Below, one piece after another: positions 40,813-51,900 of a DNA stretch of 54,099 nucleotides. The position numbers and the translations under genes are program-made. The stretch covers positions 1-54,099 of the forward strand of contig CAZCEC010000042.1 in assembly GCA_964497615.1 (NCBI GenBank), in the 5' to 3' direction. Position 1 is the first letter of the stretch. Every line of letters starts with the position of its first letter. The stretch is from CAZCEC01 sp964497615 (lineage in GTDB: Bacteria > Chloroflexota > Anaerolineae > Anaerolineales > UBA6663). The notes beneath the pieces are model-generated. The model saw only the letters and a list, made by a program, of their open reading frames with translations, did no database searches and was not told the DNA's origin.

Positions 40813-42744
40813 TCAGGCGGCCACCAGGGGCAGCCGGGCTTCGATCGTCGTGCCTTGGCCTGGGGCGGAGTGAATAGACAGGTCGCCGCCAACGCTCTCG
40901 GCGCGCTCGCGCATCGTTGACAGGCCAAAGCGCCAGCGTCCATCCTCCGGCGCGGAGATGCCCTGGCCGTTGTCGGCAATGGCGACGCGCAGTTCGCCCT
41001 CGGCCGCGGCCAGGCGCACCTGCACCTGGCCTGCGCCAGCGTGCTTGCGGACGTTCGTCAACGCTTCCTGGACGATGCGCACCAACTGCGCCTCGGCCAG
41101 CGGCGAAAGACGCGGCGCACCGGGGGCCGCGTTGACCAGTTCGGCCGCGATGCCCGTCTGAACCTGGAACTCGTCCAGGTACTGCTGGAGGGCCGGCAGC
41201 AGGCCGATATCGCCGGCCAGGGTGGTGCGCAGGCTAAGGATGTTCTCGCGGACATCGGCCTGGGCCTCGAGAATGTGCGCGCGGGCCTGCTTTAGCTCCG
41301 CCAGGGTGGCGGGGCAATCGCCCCGGCGCACCAGCGCCTCCAGGGTCTGCATTTGCAGGCTGAGATAGCCCAGCACCTGTGCCAGGCCGTCGTGCATCTC
41401 GCGGGCAATGCGCGCTCGTTCCTCGGTGACGGCCAGCGACTGGAGCCGGGCGGCCATGAGGGCGTGTTCCAGGGCAATGACGGCCTGGTCGGCCAGGCGC
41501 TCGAGGCTGCTCAGATCGCCGGGGGCAAAGGGGCGGGTGGCTTCGCGTCCCACCCACAGGCCGCCGAGCGACTGCTCGTTCAGCCGCAGGGGCACGATGC
41601 AGGCGGCGCGAATGGGGCGGCCCAGGGCAGGGCACAGCCAGCCCACGGGCGACTCCGAGGCGGCCTGGGGCAGGCGGATGGACCGGCCCTCACGCACCAC
41701 GCGCGTAATGAGGGCATCCTGGATGGGCGCATGGCATTCGGCGGCGGCTTCGGGCGCGCCGGCCGTGGCGGAGTACCGCAACTCCAGCGACAGACCGGCA
41801 TCATTCCAAAGGGCCAGCGCCGCCACATCGGCGTCGAGCAGCCGGCGGGCTGCTTCCACGATGGCGGCCAGCACTTGGTCCACGTCGTCCATGTTCGCCA
41901 CGCCGCGGCTAATGCCCACCAGGGTCTGGGTCCAATCCTCCGCCGCGCGCCGCGCCGCCAGTTGAGCGTGCAGGGCGCTTTGCTGATCCCGTTCGCGCTC
42001 AGCGGTCAAGCGCGCCAGGGTTTGGCGGCGCTCAGCCTCGAACACGCCCATCGCTCGCATCACGAGCAGGGTGACGGCGACGGCCGACAGGGCGCGCCAG
42101 ATTTGGACGGGCAGGCGGGTGAAGCTGAGCGCCAGGTCGCTGTTGAGCCACGGCGCCAGGCCAAAGGGGGCCGGCGGCACGAGCAGCCCTGCCACGAGGG
42201 CGTTTAGTCCAAACGCGGCCGCGGCGCCCCACAGCAGGGGCCGGGCCTGGCCCAGGCCGGCCTGCGGCAAGTGGACCGCCTGCCGCACGAACCCGGCGGC
42301 CGCCAACAGACAGCCCGGGAAGTAGAGCAAATAGCGGGACCACACTTCGGCGGCGAGGGCCATGGGCGGCTCGGTGAGGGCGACGACCAGGCCGTAGCCG
42401 GCGACCAGCGCCAGGACGACGAGCAGGGCGGGTGGGGCGAAAGTGACCCAATCGGGCAGCGGGCCGGCCTCGCCCAGCAGACCGGCGCCAAACCGGACCA
42501 GCAGGGCGGCGGATAGGGGCAGCAGGACGGTGCGGGCGACCGACAGCACCGCCGCCACATTCTCGGCCGGGCCGGTGGCGATGAACATATCGGCCCATTC
42601 GACCAGGCTGTGGGTAAGGCCAAAGGCCGCCAGCCAGGTGAGATGGCGGCTGAGGGCCAGGGCGCTGGGCCGGCGCGCCTCCAGCGCCACCGCCAGGCCC
42701 AGGCTAAAGAACGCCAGGCCATAAACAAAGTAGACCGAGGTCAT
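40813..42744 (-). CDS. NarX-like sensor histidine kinase with membrane sensor and GAF domain
   Basis: A 643-residue kinase. The N-terminal half (about 1-240) is a multi-helix membrane region of about seven helices. A GAF domain follows (about 260-410, with one-Cys WLCPALGRPI region). Then come the HisKA_3 box with phospho-accepting H451 (AREMHDGLAQVLG) and the ATPase motifs EALTNVRKHA, DNGQG and GLSTMRERAESVGG. The start is taken at ATG 42744, two codons inside the open frame. A TGTAAT (42750-42755) 5 nt upstream suggests a leaderless message. The stimulus is not known; GAF and membrane helices suggest redox or quinone/oxygen sensing. Confidence 0.9.
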   Translation of the reverse strand: MTSVYFVYGLAFFSLGLAVALEARRPSALALSRHLTWLAAFGLTHSLVEWADMFIATGPAENVAAVLSVARTVLLPLSAALLVRFGAGLLGEAGPLPDWVTFAPPALLVVLALVAGYGLVVALTEPPMALAAEVWSRYLLYFPGCLLAAAGFVRQAVHLPQAGLGQARPLLWGAAAAFGLNALVAGLLVPPAPFGLAPWLNSDLALSFTRLPVQIWRALSAVAVTLLVMRAMGVFEAERRQTLARLTAERERDQQSALHAQLAARRAAEDWTQTLVGISRGVANMDDVDQVLAAIVEAARRLLDADVAALALWNDAGLSLELRYSATAGAPEAAAECHAPIQDALITRVVREGRSIRLPQAASESPVGWLCPALGRPIRAACIVPLRLNEQSLGGLWVGREATRPFAPGDLSSLERLADQAVIALEHALMAARLQSLAVTEERARIAREMHDGLAQVLGYLSLQMQTLEALVRRGDCPATLAELKQARAHILEAQADVRENILSLRTTLAGDIGLLPALQQYLDEFQVQTGIAAELVNAAPGAPRLSPLAEAQLVRIVQEALTNVRKHAGAGQVQVRLAAAEGELRVAIADNGQGISAPEDGRWRFGLSTMRERAESVGGDLSIHSAPGQGTTIEARLPLVAA

Positions 42745-42749
42745 CGGCA

Positions 42750-42755
42750 ATTACA
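42750..42755 (-). promoter_or_regulatory. Possible -10 box (TGTAAT) just before the kinase start
   Basis: TGTAAT on the minus strand ends 5 nt before the ATG. No -35 match was found. It follows the window-wide leaderless pattern. Confidence 0.3.
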
Positions 42756-42888
42756 AGACTACGCAATTTGGGCGGATTGGGGCACTGTCATTTGTCCACT
42801 TTTTGGGGGACAGAAGGCAAGTCTGGAGTAGGACATGGGCGGCGTGGGGCCGCAGCCGCCGAAATGCCCGCGGCAGGGCCGTAAGCGG

Positions 42889-42923
42889 AAACCGCCCGAG
42901 CGCAGACTGCCGCGCTCGGGCGG
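42889..42923 (-). terminator. Strong terminator after the giant gene
   Basis: A 12-bp GC-rich stem, CCGCCCGAGCGC (42892-42903) with GCGCTCGGGCGG (42912-42923), 8-nt loop, followed on the minus strand by TTT. It lies 29 bp after the stop of the giant gene. Nothing else was recognised in 42756-42888. Confidence 0.75.
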
Positions 42924-42951
42924 GGATGGTTTTCGGGAGGGCGAGCCGCGG

Positions 42952-45900
42952 TTACTTGCTCACCAGCGGCAGGAAGATCCGTTCGAAGAGCAGCGGCGTG
43001 TCGTCCTCCTGGGTGGAGACATACGGCAGATAGACGCGCATCTGAGGCGGCGGCGCCTCGAAGTTGAAGGTGATGCTGGCGGTGGCACTGCCGCTGGCGG
43101 GGCTGGTGGTTGAATCGGCCTGCGCCTCGATTGAGTATGTGCCGGGCGCGGCGGCCTCCACGAACAGGGGCAGGAGCGCCGTGGCGTGTGCGGGCAAGTC
43201 TATCTCCACCTGGGCCAGACCGCCGCTCAGGCCGGGCGCGTCCAGCGTGAGCGCGTAGATCGTGCTGACGTTGGCGGTGTTGGTGAGCACCAGCACCAGC
43301 CCGGCGGTGCTGCCGGACACGGTCTGGCTGATGGGGTTCCAACTCACCTGGACCGCCTCGAAGCTGTCAAACGTCAGGCTGGCCGTGGCCTCGTCCTGCG
43401 CCCGGTCGTCGCCCTGGGAGACAGCCGCCACGCCGATGGGGTAGGTGGCCGGCAGGGCAAAGCCAAAGCCGCCCGCGTTCAGGTCCACCACCGTGGACTG
43501 GCCGGGGTTCAGGGCCACCGGGTTCGCGGTGAACTGGCCGGTGAGCGCCACGATGCCGACGGGCGTCAGGTCGAACACATCGGCCACGCTGCCGGTGTTG
43601 GTGATGGTCACCTGCCATTGGCCGCCGGTGACCGGGTTCAGGGTCTGGTGGGCCGGGCTCAGCGCCACCTGCACGCCGTGGTTCAGCACTTCGAGCGTCG
43701 CCGTGACCGTGGCCGTCACACCCGGCAGCGCCTGCGACTGCGCCATGACTTCGATGACGTAAAGGCCGGGCGCGGCGGCGGCATCCGGTGAGACAGCCAG
43801 GCGCACCTGGGCGCTGTTGAAGAGATCGGGCGGCAAGCTGATGGCGCTCACCGGCGTGCCATTCGTGTCCATCTGCGCCGTCCAGCCGGAGGGCAGGTCG
43901 GTGCTCAGATCGTAGGTGTCGGTCACGGTGCCCAGGTTGGTCACCGTCAGGGTGTAGATGGCGGTGGAGCCGGGGCCGGCGGCGTTGGCGGGCGGGGCCA
44001 GGTCCAGCCCCACCACGCGTTGGCCGCTGGTCTCCAGGGTGGCGCTGTCGCTGCCGCTGGCGAGGCTGCTGCTGGCCATCACGGTGAAGGGGTGCGGCCC
44101 TTCGGTGTTGGCCGAGGCCAGCACCAGGACCGAGGCGCTGTCACCAGCAGGCACCGTCATGGTGGGCGGCAGGGTAACGTCCGCGAGGCCGAGGGCGTAG
44201 AGGTCATAGGTGCGGACCTGGGCCTCGTGGTTGGTTACCGTCAGGGTGTAGGCCGCCACGGCGCCGGTCTCGGCGGTTTGCGCCGCCGGGCTGAGGTCGA
44301 CCTCCAAGAGTTCGATGACGTCGAGCGCGGCCTGCGCCTGGTCGCTGCCGCCGACCTCGTTTTCGGCGGTCACGATCACAAGCAGGCTGGCGGGCGCGGT
44401 ATCGGCGGGCACGGTGATGGTCAGCGTCACCGTCACCGCGCTCTGGCCGCTCACCGGCACTGAGGCGGGCAGGGCCGCCCAGCCGCCGGGCACGCCCGAG
44501 ACGGTGAGGGTGTAGGTATCGGCGGCCACAGCCGGGTTGCTCAGTTCGACCGCGTAGGTCACCACGCCGCCCGCGCCCACGGTGCGCGTTTCGGGCGAGA
44601 GCGCGATGATGTGCGGCACGCTCACGTACAGGGGCGGCAGGGTGAGGTGGTTGGTGCCGCTGGGGAGGGTGTAGGTGACCTCGGTGCCCTCCGAGACGCG
44701 CCGCGCCTCGCCGGGCCGCAGATCGGTGAGGGTGCTGTTGAAGGTGCGGGTGATGGCGGTGTCGGCCCAGGTTTGGGTGTAATCCCAGGTGAAGAGCGGG
44801 TCGGCGGACAGGGTGGGCGTGACGTTGAAGGTGTCGGTGAGCACCTGCGTGCTGCTGAGGCCCTCGGTGTAGGCCAGGCTGACGTCGTACACCGGCAGGA
44901 CCACCGAGGCAGGAAACTGGGTGCGGAAGGTGTTGTGCGCCTCCCAGCTATTCAATTCGCTCACGGGCACGCTCAGGTCGTCGTTGATGTTGGTGATGTG
45001 ATAGCTGTGCTGGTTCCACAGCGGCCGGGCCTCGCCCCAGACGCCGTCCCAACCGAAGATGCGCGGCCCTGAATGGCCGGGCACCACCAACTCGCCGTAC
45101 CCGTCGAGGTCCACGTCCGCGAAGACTGGGAAGTCCAGGCCCGTCAGCGAGGTGACGGCCGGTTCATCGAACAGGAGCGAGCCATCGACGCCGTCGAACA
45201 GGAACAGCCCGTCCGGCCCGATCCAGGCGACTTCGTAGTCGCCGTCGCCGTCGAGGTCCATGAGCGAAGCGTTGGCGGGGGAGTTGTCCACGGCTTCGAT
45301 GTTCCACAGCACGGTGCCGTCGGCGTTGTAGGCCACCAGGCGGCCGCCGTCGTACTGGGTGCTGGCGAGGATCTCAACCTCGCCGTCGCCGTCCAGGTCG
45401 GCGATGGAGACGCCGCCGGGCCGGCCGGGGTCAAGCGGGACTGTCCAGACGGGCGTGCCGTCGGCATCCAGGATGTGCAGGGTGCCGCTGATGGCGACGG
45501 CGATCTCGGGGCCGAGGTCGCCGCCCTGCTGGCCGTCGATGTCGGCCACGGCCGGGCCGCCATAGACAGCGATCTCCTCCGTGAAGGCCACGGTCCATTC
45601 CAATTGGGGTGTGCCGAAGTTGTAGTCCCAGAGCGTAAGGGTATCGTCCCCGCCAACGGCCAGGATGTCGAGCAGGCCGTCGCCGGTGAGGTCGGCCAGC
45701 ACCGGGTGATGATAGCCGTCAATGTTGGCGACTGACCAGGCCAGTGCACCATCATGTTCATAGACCGACAGCCGGTCGTCGCCATTGGCAACGATTTCGG
45801 GCAGCGGCTCCAGGTCTAGATTGCCGATGGCGGGTGAGCCAAAGAACCGGAAGGTCTGGATGGTATCAGTGAACCAGTAGGAGGAGCCATCGGCGTGATA

Positions 45901-48900
45901 GACATACAGGCCGTGGGGATTGGGCACCACGACCTCGGCCCCAGTTTCGCCGTCCAGATCGCCGATGGCGACCGACGGCATGGACTCAAAGGCCGCGAAT
46001 CCGACCAGGGCAGGATACGATACGCTCCACAAGATCGGATCGCCGTCGCCGGTGTCTTGCCCGTCGCCACGGTAGACGGCTACCGTGCCGTTGTAGGGCG
46101 GCGGGGCGGCACTCGATGCCACCAGCTCTACCAGCCCGTCTTCGTCCAGGTCGCCCACCGCGATGGGCGAGATGATGCCGCCCCACACCCCGGCGACGCC
46201 GAGGCTGTTGTCCCACCATTCGGCGCGCGGCTCGTAGGCGAACAGGCTGGCCGGGTTGGAGGAGAAGCCGTCCACCCTCAGGTTGAGGCCATTGCGGACC
46301 GCCACGGTGTGCGGGCCGTATTCCAGGCCGCCGTAGTGGACGGCAAACGGCGTCTCGCTGAAGGGATACTCCAGGTCAACGGTGTCGGTTAGGACGCCGT
46401 CAATCTGCACGTTGACGGTGCCGCCGCCGGTGCGGCTGACGGCCAGCAGGGTGAACGAGTCGCCGACGAAGGTATACCAGAGGGTGGCGTTGCTGTTGAG
46501 GAGGCCGGAGCGCACCAGGTCGCCCTCGGCGGCGGCGGGGTTGGTGTCGTCGGCCAGGCCGGTGCCGTAGTGCAGGCGGCCGCTGTCTTCGGCCAGGCGC
46601 GCGTTCTGGAAGTCATCCGACATGGCCTGGCCGTCCCAGACGTCGAAGTAGTCGAAGTTGACGGTGCCCGCCGCCACCGCCACCGAGATCGTGTGCGTGC
46701 CGGTGATCAGATCGCCGTAGGCGAACGAGATGACGTCTTCGGCGTCCACATCCATGTCCACGAGGCCCTGGTCCACGCCATCGATGAAAACGCGGGCCTG
46801 GCTGGTGCCATTGACGGCGCGGAACCCGGCGCTGACCCAACGGCCGGAGAAGGTCAGGCTGACGGTCTGGCTGACGGTGCTGGCGGCGACGTAGCGCGCG
46901 CCGCTGACCTGGCTGGCGTTGGTGCCCAGGCTCCAGGCCTGCGGCCGGCGCGCCCAGTCGTAGGCGCTGCCGTAGACCAGGGCGGGGTGGTCTTCCTCGT
47001 AGCGTACCACGCCGGTGTAGACGGGCGTGGTAAAGAAGGGCGCCGCGCCGGGCACGATCAGGGCGTCGAGGGTGGGCGCGCCTCGGTAGTAGCGGACTTC
47101 CAGCATGTGCGGGCCCGCGCCCAGGCCCTCAAAGGCGAAGGTGCGGGTGACGGTGCTGGCGTTATAGAGGTTGAAGGTGCCTTGCGACACATCATCCAGC
47201 ACGAGGGTCACCCGGCCGCCGCCGGTGTTGGCCATGCCCTGGTAGGCGATGGAATCGCCGGTGAAGGCGAACCACAGCCGGCTGTCGGGCTGGAGGCTGT
47301 TGCGGGTGAGGTAGCTGCCGCCGCTGGCGCCGCCGTTGGCGGTGGAGGTCCAGTCCTCGTGGGTGCTGCCGCGCCAGACTTCGGCGGCATCTTCCTCGTA
47401 GGTGCCGGAGGGCAGCGAGGTCCCATCCCAGGTGTCGAAGTAGTCCACATACAGCCAGTTGTTGCTGGCGTTGGGGTGTTGAGTGCTCAGCAGGGTGACG
47501 GAGATGGTATGGCTGGTATCGGCCAGGCCGCTGTAGGTCTCCGCCAGGGTGCCGGCGTCGCGCGTGTACAGCTCCACCGTGCCCTGGCTCGTTCCGTCAA
47601 TGAACACCTCGACCTGCCCGCCGGAGGCGCCGGTGATGAAACCGGCACGGACCCAGGTGCCGGAGAAGTCGAAGCTCACGGTGTCGGCGTCCACGTCAGC
47701 GCCGAAGTGCTGGCCGTCGCTGGCATAGGTGACATTGTCGAAGCGGTCCCAGGAGCGGGCAGTGATGGTGTAAGGCAGGCCGTTGTACAGGATGGCCGGG
47801 TCGTCCTCCTCGTAGCGAGTGAAGACGGTGGGGGTGAGCGGTGGGGCGGCCGGCGTGATGGCCGGCGCGTGGAAGGCGTCCATGCTCGCGGTGTTGCGGT
47901 ATTGGCGCACCTGCAACACGTGCACGCCCGCGCTCAAGCCGTCGAAGCTGTAGGTGTGGGTCTGGTTGGTGGTGACGTGGATGTCGGCGTAGTCCGCGAA
48001 CTGGCCGTCGAGGCGCAGCACCATCTGGTCGCCGCCGCTGGTGTCGAAGGCCTGGAAGGTGACGGAGTCGTCGGTGAAGGCGAACCAGGCGGTCGCGTTT
48101 AAGCCGGCGCTGAGGTACGTCCCGCCGCTGGCGTTGGCGTGGCTGCTCTGGCCCCAGCCGCTGCTGCGGTAGACGCGCGCGTCGTCCTGTTCGACGCTGC
48201 CGCTGGCGAGCGCCGCGCCGTCCCACACGTCAATGTAGTCCACCGATACGGCGTCACCGTTGGCAAGCGGGTTCTGCGTACCCAGCACGGTGATGCTGAG
48301 GGTGTGGGTGCCCGTCAGCAGGCCGTCGTAGGTGAAGCTGATCGAGTCGCTCTCGTTGCGATAGAGGTCCACGATGCCCTGGCTGAGGCCGTCAATGTAG
48401 ATCTCGGCCCGGCCGCTGTCTTCCTCGCCCGAGAAACCCACGCTCACCCAGACGCCGTCGAAGGTCAGGCTGACGGTGTCGCTGGGCGTGCCGGAGGCGG
48501 TGAACTGGCCGGCGCTGGTCCAGCCAGAGATGAGCAGGTTGGGGTTGGAGCGGGACCAGGTCTGCGCCGTTTGGGTGAAGGGCAGGCCGTTGTAGAGCAG
48601 GGCCGGGTCGTCGTCCTCATAGCGGGTGAAGCCGGCGGGCACGGTGGGGGTGAAGAACGGGGCCACGCCGGGCGTAAGGAAGGCATCGACATTGCCTTCG
48701 GACCAGTAGGTGCTGACCTGCAGGATGTGCGGCCCGCTCACCAACCCGGTGAACGACAGGGTGCGGGTGATGTCGGCGGCGGCATACAGGTCCTGCGTGG
48801 TCTGGTACTGCCCGTCCAGATAGACGCGCACCCGGCCGCCATTGCTGCGGGCCAGCGCCTGGTACGTGACCGAGTCGCCAATGAAGATGAACCACGCTGT

Positions 48901-51900
48901 CGCCGCGGAGCTGTCCACCAGCGAGCCGCCGCTGGCGTCGGCGTCGTTGACGTTGCCCCAGCCGGTGCTCAGGTAGACCCGCTCGTCGTCCTGCTCGAAG
49001 GTGCCATCGGGCAGGGCCGTGCCATCCCACACGTCCACGTAGTCAAACTGGACGTTGTTGGCGGTGGAGTTGACGTGCCGGGTCGCCAGCACCGTCACGG
49101 TGAGGGTGTGCGGGCCGGCGGCGAAAGCGTCATAGACAAAGCTGAGGGCGGTGTCTTCGCGGCGATACAGATCAATGGTGCCCTGGCTGGCGCCATCCAG
49201 GTAGACCTCGGCCTTGCCGCTGGCCGGCCCGCCCAGGAAGCCCAGGTTGATCCAGGCGCCATCGAAGGCAAACTCGGCTGTGGCGCTGAGCACCGCCGAG
49301 CGGGTGTAGCTGCCGCCGCTGGCGAGGGTGCTATTGAAACCGCTCCACGCGCCGCTGTAGGTGATGGTGGTGCTGTTCTGCTCGGTGCGGGTGAGGCCGG
49401 CCACCGCGAACAAAGGCTGGGCCACGGGCGCCGCCACCGGCGCATAGCGCGGACGCCCGCCCCAGGCGGGGTCGCCGCCAAACACCACCGGGCCGGAAGT
49501 GCTGCCCAGCACCGGCGCGGGGACCGCGCCCCCATTGGGCGGCGCGTCGGGCGCGAAGGGCAAATCAGCCTGGATTTCGGTGGTGATGACGGTGGTGACC
49601 GTGGCGGTTCCGGGAGCCACGAGGGTGGGCGACACGGCCTGGGAGGCTACCAGGGCTTGGCCGACGGCGAAGTAGCCGTAGCCGCTGCCGTCAGGGATCA
49701 GGTCCGCGTCCGCGTCGAGCAGGTCCACCGTGACGGTATACACGCCTTCGGCCCAGCCGGAGGTATCCACCGTGCCCAGCGCATAGGTGCGCGGCGCGCC
49801 GACGAGCACGGTCAGGGTGATGTCGTTGGTGTTGGTGATGCCGCCGCCGGGTTCGAGGATGCTGGTGCGGGCCAGAGCGGTGCGGGCGACGTTGGCGACG
49901 TTGGTCACGTCCACGCTCAAGGTGGTGGAGCTGACGCCGGTTTCCACAAAGGCCGGGTCCGCGGTGACGGCGGTGACTTGCACGAAGCGGTCCACCACGT
50001 TGAGGCGGCCCAGCGCGCTGGTGGTGAGGTCGGGCAGGGTCACGTCCGGGCCGGCGGCGGTGGCCTCGGCCATGAGGTCGTGCAGGCCCAGGGCGAGGGC
50101 GCTGGTGGGCACGGTCACCAGGTCGGTTGCGCCGGGGGCCACGGTGGTGGTGAAGGAGTCATTGCCCGAAGGCAGGGTGAGGGTGATGAAATAAGTCGTC
50201 GTGACGGTGCCCTGGTTCTCGATTTCCAGGGTATAGGTCACGGTCATGCCGGGCAGGCCGGCGTCGTAGGCGGGCGACCAGCGCAGGGCGGGCTGGTGCT
50301 GGCAAAGTTCGCACACTTCGGCGCTCAGGTCGTCCACCGCGGCGCTGATGTCGGCCAGGTCCTGCTCCAGGTCCACGTCGCTGGTGTGGCCCGCCATCGC
50401 GGCGGCCAGGGCCGAGAGCGGGGCGGCGGTGGTGACGAGGGGCGAGGCCGCCCCGGCGTAGTAGGCCGCGCCTTCCAGGGCGCTGACCACCTCATCCCGG
50501 TAGAACAGAATGCAGTCGCCGTCGGCGCACGAGCCTTCCAGGCTGCTCATAGCGAACGCCAGGGTTTCCAGCGCGCCGGACAGGTTATCAAAGTTCAGCG
50601 GGCACTCGGCGGCGATGCGCTGAGCGGCCTCGAACACCGGGCTGCTGAGCGGGCCCACCACGTACACATCCACGGCGGTGGTGGGCGTGTAGGGCAGGCC
50701 GGGCGCGCCCGCCCCGATGGCAACAGGATGATCGGCGGCCGCATCGCCAACGGTCACGCTGACGGTGACCGCCTGCGAGGCGGACGCACCTGGGGAGAGC
50801 GAGACGGGCGATTGAAGGGTGGAGAGCTGCCAGCCGGAGACGGGCACGGTGCCCTCGAGCGGGAAGTCGCCGGCCACGTTGCCGATGTTGCTGACGGTCA
50901 GCGTAAAGGCCGCGTCGCTGTTGGAAGCGGTAAACAACTCCGCCGGGTCCACAGTGAGCGCGGGATAGGCCACGGCGGGCATGGTGAACAGGCCGTCGTC
51001 TGTTTCGGTGACGCCGCCGTTGTCCTGCGCGGTGGCGGTCACATCAAAGGGATAATTCGTGCCGGGCGCGGGCAGGCTGGAGACCGTGGGCGAAATGTAG
51101 AGACCCAGGCGGACCACCTCGCCCGCGGCGAGCTCAATTTCAAGATGCTCGCTGCCGGGGATGCCGCCCAAGATGACCCAGCCGGACGGCAGACCGCTTA
51201 CGTCCACGTCGAAGGTGCGGGCAGAGGAGGAGGTGTTGGTGATGGTGGCGGCGAAGGCCGCGCCCGCCAACTGCACTCGCCCTTCCAGGGGGTCGAAGTT
51301 GATGACGTCGTGCGCGGGTCCCCAGGGCACGGTGATGAGGGGATCGAGCGCCACGCTAACCTGCACCCCATCCACACCGGTGACGGTGACGGTGTGCTCG
51401 GCAGAGGCGAGTAGCGCGGGATAGGCGGCGGACTGGGCCGTGACGATCAGGAGGTAGTCATCGGGCGCGGCGCCGAGCGGGGGCGCGGCCGTCACCTCGC
51501 CGGCGGCGTCCACGCTCACATCCCAGCCATCCGGCGCGAAGACGGTCATCGTGTACGTCCCGGCAAAGTTGGCGGCCACATCCGCGTCGAAGCTGGCCGT
51601 GCCATTGGCGGGGATGCTGCTGGAGGCGCTGTCGAGGGTAACGGCGAAGAAGTCGCCGGTGCCGCTAAAGGTGAAGGCGTCGGTGGACGCGCCAGCCGGG
51701 TCCACGCCGGCCGTCCCGCTGGCGTTGCCCAGCACAAAGCCGTTCGCGGCGGGCGCGGGGCTGCCGCCAACCGTGAGCGTGCCGCTGGCATCGGCCACGG
51801 TGAAGCCGGCGCCGGCTGAGTCAATATCCACGCTGGCGGCGAAGTCGGGAACGGCGGCGGCGCCGTTGCCCTGGAGGAGGGCGGGGCTGCTGGTGACGAG

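Noticed and set aside
48139..51414. 1,091-codon plus-strand open frame
   Set aside because: Antisense shadow of the giant gene's repeat-rich region; no domain is recognisable.
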